This document shows, in pieces, positions 1 to 14,200 of a stretch of 64,000 nt of DNA. Source of the DNA: Blastobasis lacticolella (Eukaryota; Arthropoda; Insecta; Lepidoptera; Blastobasidae). Both the position numbers and the translations under genes were made by a program. Location of the stretch: positions 11,195,057-11,259,056 of the forward strand of contig LR990043.1 in NCBI GenBank assembly GCA_905147135.1. The letters run 5' to 3'. The notes under the pieces are model-generated. The model saw only the letters and a program-made list of their open reading frames with translations, searched no databases and was not told where the DNA came from. How positions within the stretch are numbered: position 1 is the stretch's first letter; each line of letters begins with the position of its first letter.

Positions 1-113
1 AGAGATTCATGGTAGGTATTATTGAAGAGCTACATTTCATTTCCATCATCATAACGGCTGGCGGACCCCTGGCCCCCGCGTAATACGCGGGAAGCGACCG
101 GGATTTAATGCTG

Positions 114-136
114 AGATGATGATGATGATGATGATG
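114..136. repeat. GAT trinucleotide microsatellite
   Basis: About seven perfect GAT units in a row. It is a simple tandem repeat with no coding context. Confidence 0.9.
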
Positions 137-1428
137 TTGATCACATCATCTCGCTGAAAGCATAATGCATTTTCACCTGACTTACCTACACGCGCACAAT
201 TCAATATTATGGTAACAGTCAGTTGATTTGATCATGAAGAAGGTAGGTGATCATAGAAACTATTACGTAAGATGGTCGTTACGGTCTTTTTGTTCTATTA
301 AAACCAATCACAGGATCCAGAAGAACTTGCTTCGCCATCATCGCGGCGGCGGCGAACTCATAGCGGTGCTGAAGTTCGACTAGCCTCAAAGTCCGAAATA
401 GTCACCCATCAGTTCTTGGACTCTACGTGTGTTGCTTGTATTTTATTAAGTAATTATGTACAAGCAATTTTATTTATACACGCGATTAACGATGCGCAAG
501 CATAGCGGCTATTCAAACCACAATTTTATCACAAATGCACCAAGAACTCTTTCATATCCAACCATGGATTTATTAACTGTTAATCCGTCTCGCTTCACCC
601 ATCAAAGTCACCCAGCTCAGAATATGCTAGGTCCTTATTTTCTTAGATTCTCTCTTAAATTATATATCGTAAGCTAAGAAGACACTATTTCTTAAATGGA
701 ATAACTTAGAAAAACAAATATTCGTAATTAACAAACAAAGTGATGGGTAAATGTCAAAATCTTTGGATGGCAGTCTGCCCGTGGGCGCGTTTTGTCCAAA
801 AGCAACAAATTTGTGAAGCAATCGTGAACCAAACGCGTCCTTGGTTTATTTTGTGAAAATTAATAAAACTTTTATACTATGTGCGGAGTGTGGAAGACGT
901 TGTTTTGCATGATTTCATAATTTCAGGAAAAATAATAGGAGAAATTGCGAATTTACAAGAATTTCAAGATTTATTTATTTTATTTTATTAATTGAAAATT
1001 TGTAATTAGTAGTACAGACTACTTATTATATATATACTAGTTATTTATATCATTGTTATAAGCCTTTTCAAGATTGTTTACATATTGTGTTAGATTTCAT
1101 AAGTCAGTGAAACGCCATAGTTTTGATACTTGTTTCATTCGATACTTGTTCGAACTCGGTATCGTAATCTCGCTTACGAGTCGGACCCAATAGGTCACCG
1201 ATGCTCTAAGTTCATGAGTACTTTTAACCAAATCTATTGTGTAGTGGGTACCTATGGGCTTATAGTAAATACCATAATTATAGTGCACCTTCTTGGTAAT
1301 AGAGGTAGTTTGGTTTTTATCATATCTTCATAGATAACTGAGCTACCTTAAATTGGTGTATCAGACGTTCTGACAGTGTCCACGTCTCGCCTCCGTATGG
1401 TCAACTTGGCGTCGCGGTAGCGCTTAGA

Positions 1429-1575
1429 CCATGATCCAGGATTTGGCAGATCAAGTAATTTTAGTGGAGTGATTGCCATCTGACCTCCGTGACCCTGTTA
1501 ACAGGGAAACCTGACGAGATTGGATAACGGTTACACATTCAGTTGCCTTAATGTGCAGGTTTCATCACGATTTTT
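1429..1575 (+). repeat. Interspersed moth repeat (family B), partial
   Basis: Contains the block GACCATGATCCAGGAT, then a stretch around CTGCCATC and GTGACCCTGTTAACAG, and ends in GTGCAGGTTTCATCACGA. The same block order recurs at 28198-28345, 35250-35330, 35668-35770 and, reversed, at 63240-63345. From memory this resembles a repeat found across moth genomes, used as the 3' module of SINE/RTE-like elements. The family name is not certain. Confidence 0.6.
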
Positions 1576-1605
1576 TCGTATGTTAATGTCTGTATAATAA
1601 ATTAC

Positions 1606-1690
1606 TCTAAAAGGCACTTCCCGAAATGTTAGAAAGCTGAAATTCGGTATGCATCTAGGAATTGAAGACTAAATAACAGGGAAATTAGAA
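1606..1690 (+). repeat. Short dispersed repeat, related to 3262-3330
   Basis: The segment GGCACTTCCCGAA followed by a GAAA-T-GGTA block and AGAAATTGCA is repeated with substitutions at 3262-3330. No coding content is present. It is a fragment of an unidentified interspersed element. Confidence 0.45.
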
Positions 1691-2224
1691 ATTGCATCTT
1701 TTTGCCTCCAACCCCCATAAACGAGGGTGCAGATCTTCCATTAAATTAATCCATTCCATACATGCTAGACTACAAAACCCTACCTTACATTTCATGTAAA
1801 AATGATTTGTTCGATTTGTTCGTCCTACGGTTTCACTGAGAAAAAGTTATCAGATCTCATGAAGAGCCAAGCTCCTGCAAACCATACATTTTGGTTTTCA
1901 GTGTGAAAAATTATATATGTTGATGAATGATGATTTTCCCAATGTTGGACCACATACTCTTTCGGTGTTGCCAATGTGAATAAAGAAATGAATTTTTCGT
2001 GCCGAAAATCAAAATTAAAGGCGAGAAATTCAAAATAGTGCTCCAGGTCACTTAAATGTAATGATGTGGTATATATATTTTTTTGGGATCTGCTCGTTCA
2101 TTTGATAACCTATTCGGTTGGTGTTAGAAAAAAAAATTAAAAATTCTCTCACATTCAACAATAAAATAAATAAATAAATCATTAATAAATATGCTTGGAC
2201 AAATTCACACAGCACTATCTAGCC

Positions 2225-2385
2225 CCAATAGTGTAATGGGTGCTAGACAACGGATAATTTTTTTTTAATGCGTTAGTACTTGTTATACATACCACACCCA
2301 GACCCATTATAGAAATTAAAATCGAACCCGGGACCTCTGCGTGGCAATCGGCATGTTAACCAACTGAACCACTAGCTAGCATAAT
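2225..2385 (-). mobile_element. tRNA-derived SINE
   Basis: Read on the - strand, the head carries a pol III A box (TAGTGGTTCAGTTGGTTA, 2358-2375) and, about 30 bases further, a B box (GGGTTCGAT, 2321-2329), followed by an unrelated body. The spacing and boxes are those of a tRNA promoter, but the flanks do not fold into a full cloverleaf. This is a SINE, not a tRNA gene. The far end is uncertain. Confidence 0.6.
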
Positions 2386-5068
2386 TCATAGCCCAAGGAG
2401 GCATATCCCGAATTTCCGCTGAGAGAGCATCGAGCACAATGCAAAACAAGTAAGGGCTCAGCACTGAACCCTTGTGAACTCCTATGACGACGGCTCCAGT
2501 ATTGGCATACATATCCTGTATAATACTAATGGACGCTTTCTCTTTATACTATTAGTATAGTATAATTACCTAGTTGACCTAGTTGTTGCCCGCGAATTCG
2601 TCTGCGTAGATAACTTAAAATATGGTTTCGAAAACGATATATAAAGGAATAATACCTTAGCGATACTGAATCTAAATGTAAAACAAATGAAATGGTTATG
2701 CGCACTATGACTATGTCACATATTCGTACTTTGAGTGGGGTGTGAGTACATGTTCCGCAAGCGTAATCCGAACTTTGGGGATTTATACTTAGAGTTAGTA
2801 CAAAAAACGTAATCCAGCAGTAAGCTATTAAGGGCTGTGATGTGTTACAAAGATACAGCACAGCCACCAACAGCCCATAACGTATACAAAATTACGTATC
2901 TATCGTATCTTACGTATCGTATTTTTAATTTACGACGACAAAACGGCTAGGAAAGGCATGTTTATGAAGTTAGATTAGCAATGATGTCGCGGAAATGCCC
3001 CCAAGCCAAGACGAGCAAAAATTAGGGGTACCACCTGCCTTCATTCGAAGAGATTCGTCAAATGTTTCGACCCGTATATCTTCGGTCTGGATAATGCTAG
3101 AATATAATGCTCATATTTTTAGGATAAGATTTACGTACGTAGCAGACTTGTAAAACATACACAGTTTCATTTGTCCAGCATTTATTTTGTGGACTTTATT
3201 AGCACCTAAAATACATCTATTTAGACATCCACTGACTCACTGACTTCTCATCAAAAGCTCTAGGGCACTTCCCGAAGTCGTAGAAACCTGAAATTTGGTA
3301 CGCAGACTAGAAATTGCACACAAACAACAAAAAAATAAGAAATCTTTGACTTTTACCCTAGGGAATGCAATCCCGCAATACGGGATCCCACTCCACTTAT
3401 TGACCTACGGGATCCCACGCGTCCAAAAAGCTGATCTGGGTTCCGCAGATTAAAAAATTGACTCTTAATATTTCGCGTCGGCCTCAGGATATTTTTGCAG
3501 TTTATTTAGAAGCAGGCTGGGAGATGATACTATCAACGCCATTTGCTTCATAAGAGCGTATTTTTAAAAGTATTCATCATAGGTAAATAAAAAAGGTAAT
3601 TTTTCATAAAACTGTTATAAGTAAGGAAGTTATACTTTTATGCAAAAAGAAGCATTTAAAAATTAGTCATACTCTAATCATACATTAGGTATGAATTGTA
3701 CTTTCTTTACTTAGCTAAGTATTTCCGATTGATAGGTAATTAACCTGATGGAATGGTCTGAGTAAATTAATTCTTTAAACAATAACTTGTAGTTTTCATT
3801 CTTTCTTAAATCATTAATTTAAAGGTACGGCGTCCCTCGGGATCCCGCTTATCAATCCCGTGGGATTGAGTGAGCTGCGAGATTGCAATCCCTACTTCAG
3901 CCCCATAAAAGATCTAAGTAAGTCTAAATATGTATAAAAAAATTAAATGTAAAGGGCTCGTGAAGTACAGGGGCTCTATTTTTTAATCGCTCACCCCGAT
4001 TCGAACGGTTTTCAAGTTAGATTTTCGGCATATAATATTCAATGTTTTTAAATCACATTGTCAACACAGAAAGATTACAGTTTAAAATTGGGAAAATTAG
4101 CATCTTACATTAAAATAACGATTTATTCATGCCGAAAGTCAAAATGGCAAACCAATAGAATCAAGGCAAGCGATTCAAAAATAGGACCCCTGAAAGCTGA
4201 AAGTGCATAACGAACGCCACAATCAGGGCTCACCGTTGGACGTATCAAACCAGCGCGCAGCCCTAGCTAATGCAATGCAATAGTTCTATGGAACGGCCAA
4301 GCCATACTTATGACCAGAATATAGCGTTTGTAGAGCTAAACTTTATAGATTTAGAGGCGTGGTTCTGCAGGAGATCTGATGATGATATCACAGTGAACTG
4401 TTATGAGCTTACGAGGCTTGGCGACCAATTTTATATGACATGTTGAAGGTAGGATTCTGTACCTGTTCGTGAAATCTATAGTCGATCTATAACTTAAATT
4501 CGTAACCTAGAGAGCTCCTTTAAATATGATATTAACCCAAGATACAGTTTCTATATAAACAACGATTAACAAAACCAAATGCTCTCAATGTCTGGGTACT
4601 GGATGAATGACCTATTCGTGTTTTGAGGCTGGTCGAACTTCAGCAGCGCATCAGCATCACCGCTCGTTAGGTGTGCCTCCTAATACCGTTGGCGAAGCGA
4701 TGTTGACCAAGGTCTTCCGCTGAGGCCCGGAGACTTGCTGAACAGTTTAGGGCCACGTTATGATGTGTATGGTATGTAACAAAACGAACATACTCTACGA
4801 AACTTACCAATTATTTGAAGGAGAAATACCTAGTTTGGCTACAAAATATATATGTTTCTAACATAATTCTATATGTGTAGAATGAATAATTAGTCGGTTT
4901 AATCGATTATTACAAACAAGTGCTAAGAATGTTGGCAATTAGGATTATCTACTCTTGTTCTATCTATATTATATCCTTTTCATGCTACAACGCCAGCAGC
5001 CAGGGCTGCTGCAGCTGCAGCCGGGGGTTGGGCGCCGGCGGCGGTGGTGACGGACGGCCGGCGGCGGT

Positions 5069-5213
5069 GATAAGGCTGGTGAATCACAGCTGATGAGCGC
5101 GAAGGGTGCCGGCAGAGGCGTGAGCGCAGTGGGCGAGCGGGGCGGGCGGGGCGCAGATTGAGGCCACTATTTAACCGCAGTGCGGCCGCGCAACGACCTG
5201 TTGTGATCCCGTC
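5069..5213 (+). promoter_or_regulatory. CDA1: CDA1 proximal promoter and 5' leader
   Basis: A GC-rich block with a GATAAGG site (about 5070) and a run of GGGCGGGCGGGGCG (about 5139-5153) leads to an AT island, TATTTAA (5169-5175), about 40 bases before the start codon. TATTTAA is a plausible weak TATA box. If it is used, the leader would be very short. An upstream noncoding exon cannot be excluded. Confidence 0.45.
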
Positions 5214-5268
5214 ATGGCGCGCTACGCCCGTGTCGCTACTTTGGCCGCGTGTCTCTTGTTCGCCTGCG
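5214..5268 (+). CDS. CDA1: CDA1 exon 1 (signal peptide)
   Basis: Starts MARYARV and runs through a hydrophobic alanine/leucine core ending FAC, then a GTGAGT donor. Length is 55 bases, so one base carries over (phase 1). The ATG is the only start giving a secretory leader. Confidence 0.93.
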
Positions 5269-8200
5269 GTGAGTCCTAACCTAACCTAACCTTTGTCTTG
5301 CCTATCCAGACACCGTCCTTCTCGCGACGTCACCGCCGCGACGTCACTACCACAGATCGACTAATTCAGTGATTGCGTTCATACAAGTGCCTTACAAAGT
5401 GAACAGTGAAGTTGCTCCAGGCCCGCCGTCGCGAGATCTCCATGTCTGTCTGTACACAGTTTAAGAATGAATGCGAGCTAACGTGATCTCCTTGTATCGA
5501 CTACTAGCGGATATAGTTGCTACTTTCAAGGATAATCCCATTCTTGATCACACGTTACGCGCCCTATCTATTACTATTTTACTGTAGGTCCTACTGTGCC
5601 AGTGTAGTGATAAATTTACTTTTCATCAATTACTCAATAACGTTTCCATTTCGATGTTTTATTGAGGAAGCGTTCCGTTATTACGAATGCATAATCTGCC
5701 AGTATACGTGTAACAGTTGTTGAGCATCCAGTACATTCGGTAACAATCGCTGCATCACGCACGTCACTGCATTTGAGACAGGATTTTAGAATGTCTAATG
5801 AGTGAAATCTGTATACGGACAGAAACGTGAATAAACAAATAGTGGGTGCATTATCTATTTGTTCAGTATTTAGCAATTGAATCATAGTAAAACAACTGTT
5901 TAGCACCTGCTGCGGTCGCGCACTGTGACCGCGGGGAACTTTCACATTCGCGGGTGTTGCGCGGCGCCGCCGGCGCGGCCGCTGCGCGTGACGTCAGCGG
6001 CGCGGCAGCGCGGCGCTTGCGCCGGGACAGCCCAACGAATTACACTTTGACTACATGCATCCGTCAATATAACCTTTCACACGTACCTATCAAGTAGCAA
6101 CGCCTAGTTATTCTACGGTGACACAACGTACATGTATTTCGTCACCAGACTCGTTTAACTATCCAAGTTATTATGCAAATTACTAGAACATTCCTTATCG
6201 GTTTATTGAAGCAGGGCACTTGATCCAACGTAAATCAGTATTATGTAAGGCTTTAAGTGGGTACCAGCGATAGTTTACCATGTATTACCTCTCCTTTAAT
6301 TAAAATGGTTTTGGATTCAGCTTAACAACATCGCCATAAAATACTTCGTTCTCATTGCGCGATCAATATAGGTTCAAAGGGTTGTAGTATGCTAATAATT
6401 AATAGATACATTTTACAAGATCACCGTGACCAAATTATAAACAACTTTTAAATATCACAGCCGCATTTCGCGTTTCCTATGACGGTTGCATGACTAACGA
6501 CTAAATAGTATTTAATAACAGTAGTTTTGCAACTGTGTTATACTATATTTATACTCATTTTAAAATCAATCATAATAACTAACTCACGCACAAAGGACCA
6601 AATTAGAGTCTGGGTGCGGAAAAAGGGAGCCCTTAAACGATGTTATGGGCGACAGTTACCACCTACCATCACGTGGGCTTTCTGCTCGTTTGTCAATAAA
6701 ATAAATAGTGAATAGCATAAAAAAAAACAATAAGTACGTACGTACTAAATTATTAATTGATTGTCCAAAGTGCAGACAAAAAATGAGCATTCATTGAGCA
6801 GTTATTGTGAAGAAATCAAAGAGTCCCATTACCTTTAAATAGTGGTTATAGGAAAATTTATAATCAATAAATCCGTTGACCTTGACCTTAACATTGAATC
6901 CGCATCTATTGTAGGTGATGGTGCTAAATTATGCTACTAATTTTCGGATAATTGAAGAAAAATTATTTTATATTTATAGTTTCTCTTTTATATTTTGTTT
7001 TATTTTCAATTTATTTTCATTTGAACTACATTTAATATTTTTAACTTTCATTTAATAGTATCATTATCTTCATAATCAAAAAATAATTTATAGTTAATAG
7101 TTCATACACAAATAACAATCTAAATGCCTCTGTAGCTTTTGTTATGTTAACCAAATGGGAGCAATTTCATAAAGCAGTCGGTCTTTTGCAAGCGTCTCAG
7201 TGTTTTGTAAACATGGCCGGTGAACGTTTCTCGCGATCGCTTCCGCCTGTTGCTTTCCTGATATCAAGTACTGTATGAAGGGAGCATGCCCATAGAAGGA
7301 AAGTCGAGAGGCAATGCTAACATTCCATATTCATGAGGTTATAGTATAGTTGGGTATGCGAGTCGCGAGCGCGGTCGACGCCCGCTAACCTCTACAGTAA
7401 CTGTCTATTGCCGTCATTCGTATGTACCACAGGCGGCAGTTGCCCACATAGGCACGGGAAATTCCTTTTAAATAGAACATGATTACAATTAAATCAAATC
7501 GATGATCAATCGGTTACCGCATTCCGCAGGTGGACAATCCGCTGTTTGTTACTGATAGTGAGTGTTTAAAAATACAAAAACAGTATGAACTTGCTACACG
7601 ATGTCATGGAATATACTTTTATGAACGTTTATTTTGATCACTAAGAACAATGAATAATTCCACGTTACAATACGTAATTTTTGTTCTGCTTATTATCGTA
7701 CTAGCTGACCAGCCGCGACTTCGTTCGCGTGTTATCTTACTATAAATTTTCCTCTTCAATCGCTCTATCTTTTGTTGAAAACCGCATTAAAATCTATTAC
7801 GTAGTTTAAAAGATCTAAGAGTAAATGCATACATTCATATAGAACATTTATACAGAGGGACAGAGACACCGGGAAGTGACATTGTTTTCTATGAGTAAGG
7901 CTTCGACGTAACGACATAAGTGCTCTATATAAAAGATATCAACGCGCTCACCTCTACAGCGCGGCAGCTTGAGAAACTAAATTACAAAAAAAAAGAAAAT
8001 TAAATAAATTACAGAAAAAGCTATTTATTGAGACGTTATTCTTTGCATTAAAATAAAAGAAGCATTATAACAATCTTAGCACATGGCATTTCACTGAGAT
8101 CTGGTTAAGTCACATAGTGCCCCGTACCTGGGGTATTATTTTAGAAATTAGATATTTGATTTGTGATATAGGCTTTCAGCTGAGGAAGGTACTAGCATTT

Positions 8201-11200
8201 GAATTAAAAGGGGCCAAACAGAACTTTTGATACCTACATTTAAGTAATTTTAATTAAAAATAATATGTTATGGTTCAAACGAATAAACAGTTTGAAAGCA
8301 GCGATAACTTTACATCTTACAATCGGTTTTCCAGCGGTTTTCACAAGGCATGTTAATTTTTTCCCGAGCGTAGGTATCTATAAAAATAATTTTGGAATTC
8401 GATTCTGTAAATTACGTTGTTAATTTATTTATAATGTAAGTATTTCAGAATTAATATTTCAATGGCCTCGTGATTAATTCTAATGGCATGGTGTTGTTGC
8501 AATCCAAAATTAATTAGCAACCCGTTTACTAACTCATGAAAACTTTATTAGTAATTCTTAATTTTGTCATTAGCCTATTTCCAATCTTAATTAATATCTA
8601 TTTATAGATTTCTAGTAATCTTAATTATAGATAATCAATGTTATACTACGTAAATATAGTATAGGCAAGTATATAACCGGTAAGAAATTACTTGAATTGA
8701 AAAGATATCAAATTGTTTACGCAGTATGCAGTACAAGGAATCATTGCGTAAGCTTTAACGTTTATTCTTGTTTTCACGTTTACTGCCTCTTAAATGAGAA
8801 TGTACATCACGCACACTTTTAGTTTTATAGCGGGGAAAGTTAACTTTTTCCACTCATATTTTATACGAGAACCCATGGGGTTTACTCGGAGAGAGATCAA
8901 ATCAGCATATTCAATACATTATCGTATAGACAGACACGTGGTAGATCCGGGTCAAAAAGAACTGGTTCTAATGTGATACGACCATGACAAATATTTTCTA
9001 TGTCACGTCAGTATTTATCAACGAAAAAACTGATTTATGTTTCCAAAAATAGGTACGAAAAATATCTGTTGAAAATTTACTAAATAAGTAGAGATTGAGA
9101 CTTAATATCAGATTTGCGCACGTGCAAGATGCGGAATGATTTCTCTACTGCACGCTTTTTAAAAGGGTACATCTCACGACGTAAAAAATTTAAATAAAAT
9201 TTATTTTGATATAAATGTAACGCAGAAATTTGATAATAGTTATTTAAAAAATATTCAAATTCATATCACATATGTGGTCACGTTTAGGTATCTTTCCACA
9301 ATACCGCTTGATCTCATTTTTGTAACTATTGCGTTATTATAATACTTAATAATTAATCGATGCAAGCCTTGCGTGCTGGCTGAGATTGAAATTGAGGCTT
9401 GGGGGTCGCTTGGCGGTTGCAAGCGAGACAGTTAGATAATTCGATATTGGTTTCCTTGTGTTACGCACATGCGGCACCCGCACACTTACAATCGTCTTTT
9501 TTGTAACCTGTCAATAAATGTTACCTAATCCCGATAATAGGCAAAAAGGACAAAGCATGTCAGCTCATGATGCTGTGGGAATATGTTATTATTACAACAA
9601 CTTACTATAGCTCGTTGCTGTGCGAAAAATGCGACGTTAAGTTTGTACGTTTAGTGAGAATTTTTTTATTGGTAATCGATTTTCTCACTTTTCCTTTCGA
9701 TGATAATCGTGACGGTTCGAAGGACTTTTCTCGAGCGTAATACTTGATTGTAGAATGAGCTCCGAGACGCAGTGTTACCTTTAGGCATGACATGGGATGT
9801 TTGAGAGGTCTCTTTAGAGGTGGACAACGCATTGCTAATCTGTTGAGGCTGATACTTTTGCAGTACCTATTTATAACATAAAAATTTATTAAATTTAAAA
9901 TGTTAAAGTATAAATAAAATTTATCCTAAAATCTCTAGTTAAGTAAATGATTATAAATTGCTTGAGTAAAATTAAGCAAATCAAAAACTATCTGAAATTT
10001 ATTGTGATCTCAAGGGTATCCACTTAACCAAGCTTAACCTTTTTGTATTAGGTATATTTGTTTCAACAGCATTTACCCCCTCACAAAGGCATCAAATGCC
10101 ATGCATAATGCACGATTCGACAGACAGAAGAACATAGAAAGAGACGTCCTTGTCGCTTGCCCAAGCCCGTGCGCTGACATTTCGAACCCAGTCAAATGTC
10201 ACGTGCGCTCACCTCACCTTTGACATTTGCGCTTCCAGTGACATTTCAGTCCTAATACAAAAACAGTTGAACTGTAAACCGCATACCGGTAATTAACTTA
10301 TTAAAATGCACAACGGAATCGTCGGCATTCAATTTATTTTCGTTCATGTTTGTATAGTCTTGCATATCAATGTAGTATAGTTGCTATTGTACTTCCGGGT
10401 TTGCACTTATATTGAGATCTTGCCTGGTCACTAGTATGTGGTCAAGCAGGGTGCGGTAAAATTACTTTTTATTGCAAACATAAGGATACGACATGACTAT
10501 CAAGCGTAATACGCTCCAAAACACCTTATTGATAATTGAATTGAATTGTGTTTACTACTTGCTTGAAACTATTTTCCTATTTGACTTTTAATTTGTGCCA
10601 AATAAGTGGACAACAGCCACATCTATAACCGAGTAATTAACAGGCCAAATTTATATGTCTCCGCTCTTTATTATAATCCCGCCCCGTTATATTCCTTAAC
10701 AAAATTCTTTTCATAGTGGATACCCACCTGCATGTCAATATTCGATCTATTAATCCGTTTACCTTTTATTAAAGTACTATGTACATTTGTAACGGACTCT
10801 TGGCGATGCTGATGCTGACGACCTATATGTTTTGTTCCAGCGGTGGCCGATGGGCACCGGTGGCGGCGGCAGGCGGACGATTCGGCGAAGAAAGACGATA
10901 GTTTGGAGCAAGAGCTTTGCAAGGACAAGGACGCCGGAGAGTGGTTCCGGCTGGCGACCGGCGACGGAGACAACTGCCGTGACGTCATTCAGTGCACCGC
11001 ATCGGTATTATTATAGGCCTCATTATCTTTACGCGCACCTTGGACATGATCGCTACTGCAATCAACTTCGCTAATAAACAATAATTCGCACTTAAACAAT
11101 TGTAAGGATTTGTTAGTAGCTTTATCTAACTAGCGCGGTAACGTACACTTGATTCGTAAACACTTTTTATCTAAAATATAAGAAGGTAGATACTGCTAGG

Positions 11201-14200
11201 TATATTTTTAATTTTATTCAAAGCAATCTAAGTGATACAATTTCATTAGCAAGTATAAATATGTTTCAACATAGTATCCTAACCTAACCAGGTTAGATAA
11301 TTATTTAAATATCACTACGATCGCGTTTAATAGACTAGTCAAGATTTTGCACAACTGTTATGTAGAATTGCCATTTTCGAGTAGAATTATTTGATAAATC
11401 GTAACTTATCGATCTTAAAAAGGATCTGTTACCAAGGTATGCTTATGTACATACATTGTCCCACTAGCTAAGTTCCTGTAAACCTCTTTCGATTTTTTCG
11501 TATTCCTCAACCTTTTCGTTCGTCAGTTAAGGGTAATTTCGACCTTACCTTTCTTTAAAATATGATCAATTAGACCGTGATACTAGATTCTAGTCCCTTT
11601 TCAATACCTGTATTTACTCCAGCTGTAATGGCAAGTTCGTTTATCTCTTTTTCATTCTTCCTGTCTACTTCCCCAAACCAACTAACATACTACATCTTCC
11701 TATACTCCGTTCACTTCTTTTAAAAATGGTTATAAATTATCGTATAAAATAACGTATATTACATAGATAGGTATTTGCATATACTCAGTAGGCATTAACC
11801 TCTGACCCTTATAAAAACTTTGATTTAAATATGTCCATCATTTAAATAGCAATAAAACATTAATTTTATACTGTCGTGATATATCGAGACGCTAAGGTAC
11901 CGAAGGCCAGCGCAAGGTGATCGTACAGCTCGCCGGCCGGCACAGCTTGACTCCGACTTAATAGAATAAAAATATTAACATAGAACATACATTTCGTAAC
12001 AGTTGTTGTTCGGTATGCAACTATATTATGTATGGCAAGGATATGTTTTCCTTTTTAATTAACGGTATTTTTATAACATTAAGGTAATGAATGTTTAATT
12101 CTTTTTAAATAATTGATTCCATTGTGCGGCCAACCTTTCATGGCTCATGATTATTCGTATTTTTAACCTCCGACCAATAAAGAGGGGTGTTATAAGTTTG
12201 ACGTTTATCCGTGGCTTGGACCGATTTGAAAGCTATCTGAAAGCCAGTTTAATCAAGCTTTCATTAAATTCGGTTCAGTAGTTTAGAAAATTATGAAGTG
12301 TTTACTTGTAGTAGGTCGGGGGTTATCTAGCTTTTTCTGTCGGTAGGGTTATTTTTACTCATTTCGCAATGTTCGTAATCGTATAAGTTGTGAAATTAAT
12401 GGCGTACACAATGGGTGCGTAAAACACAGGGACTTGTAAGCGATAAGTGTGTCACAGTATCTTTGCAAGAGGCATGTCTTAGTCATGCGTACACTACCTA
12501 CACTACACAACACTTACGAAGTAACCTCCATAATCGTTACGTGTCTCGACGCAGGGTATCCAAGCTATCCGTTGTCCGGCTGGTCTGTACTTCGACATCG
12601 AGAAACAGACTTGCGACTGGAAGGATGCCGTGAAGAACTGCAAGTTGAAGAACAAGGAGCGTAAGGTGAAGCCGCTGCTGTACACTGAAGAGCCGCTGTG
12701 CACGGACGGCTCGCTCGCGTGCGGAGACGGCAACTGCATCGAGCGCGGACTCTTCTGCAACGGCGAGAAGGACTGCGCCGATGGCTCCGATGAGAACTCT
12801 TGCGGTAAGTTAACCATAAGTTCTGCCTTAAGAGTTTTAAAGGGTTCAATGTAAAAGTTCAGGTCTTTTTTTTATTCTACGCCGTGACAAACGAGCAGAC
12901 AGCCCACCTGATGGTAAGCGGTAACTGTCGCCCATAACATCTATGATTAATGCATTGTTACATGACGGCAGAAATAGATAATTCGGTGGTACTCCCAGGC
13001 GGACTCCTCAAACTTGACAGAGTCCTACTACTTGATCAACATCATCAGATAAAGCTGCAACAGTAGTAAACAACTACTGAATCCCCGATGCGTTGCAATA
13101 ATACAGGTCTAAACATTTGTCGTAGATATTTATCTCGACAGTCGTAAAGCGTAAATTATATGACTCAGTTAGGAAAATTACGGCTTACAGCTCAAGCATA
13201 CACCACACACGGTGGAATAACTTACATTAAAGACACGCAATTGAACTTGAACGCGCTTACTATACTACTACCTAACAACGGGTCCACGGGCCGTGACGAA
13301 TGAGCTGCCTGAAATACCAATCACTTGACCTAAAAAAACATCTCAATGTTATGTCGTAACGTAGCTTACTAAGCAAATAGACAACGATTTATAACCGAGA
13401 ACTATTTCGATACCGATTTTATTAATATATCGAAGTAAAACAGCCGAAATGTTTCCTCACATCCAACACTAAAATGCCTATGTAACTGCATACATGAGTA
13501 GTGTCTACTGTAATGTAACACCCGTTTCTTTTGAACAGGACATAGGTAAACTTTCTCAAATTTGATATGCTTAATGTGTATGAAAAGTGTAGTAGTTTAA
13601 AGTTTGGAAAGCTCCGTAGTTGTCCATTCTGTTAGTATGTGTCGGACACTCTTTATCGACTACTCGTTATGACTTTAAATCAGCCTGAAAACCACTTTGC
13701 ATTCATGTTATTCAAGAACTCTCTGCTCGGGGAATACCAAGTTCCATTCACTCATTGCGCTGAGACCATGGAATGGAATTTTAAGTTATTTATGTACATA
13801 TTTTTATTAGAATTTAATCCTGACCTCTTGTCACCTTCAAAAGCTTTATAAGCTTAACTTGCTTTAATTAATGGGGGGAAAATAGTGTGTTCTATTCATA
13901 ATTTTGCTCTATCTATTTGAAACTAGTATTTAAGTAATCAATAATTTTCCCTATACCAAATAAAATATCTTAAAAGGCTTCCTTAAAGTTTACTATGGTT
14001 GTGTAACCCTGTTGTCATAATCTGTATTTTAAATATGTTACTTTACCGACTCAAAAAGTGAAATCCAAACGGGTGTCAGCTCCGCACAGGCGGCAATTTG
14101 ATTGAGCGAAAGTACCCATACTGGTTCCGACTCTCGCCCCGAGCCATGCCTATACGCCGCTCGCACCCGCCTTGGGCGCTCTCAATAAATTATCATACAA

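Larger units (their letters stand above)
1..5068. other. Upstream intergenic region, repeats only
   Basis: No convincing gene is visible on either strand; the open frames here are short and lack recognisable domains. The stretch holds a GAT microsatellite, a fragment of a common moth repeat near 1.4 kb, a tRNA-derived SINE near 2.3 kb, and two short related repeat fragments near 1.62 kb and 3.27 kb. The remainder is AT-rich sequence with no structure I recognise. It precedes the GC-rich promoter of CDA1. Confidence 0.6.
5269..10840 (+). other. CDA1: CDA1 intron 1
   Basis: A 5.6-kb intron from donor GTGAGT to acceptor TTTGTTCCAG. It contains a GC-rich block with a CRE-like site near 5.99 kb and a moth repeat fragment near 7.7 kb. 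Otherwise it is AT-rich with no gene that I can support; the short open frames are not coding in character. Confidence 0.85.

Noticed and set aside
2225..2385. Functional tRNA gene
   Set aside because: A and B boxes are present but the paired stems of a cloverleaf are not; it fits a SINE head.
12415..12849. Overlapping short frames on both strands around CDA1 exon 3
   Set aside because: Only the spliced + strand frame has the CBM14 and LDLa cysteine patterns.
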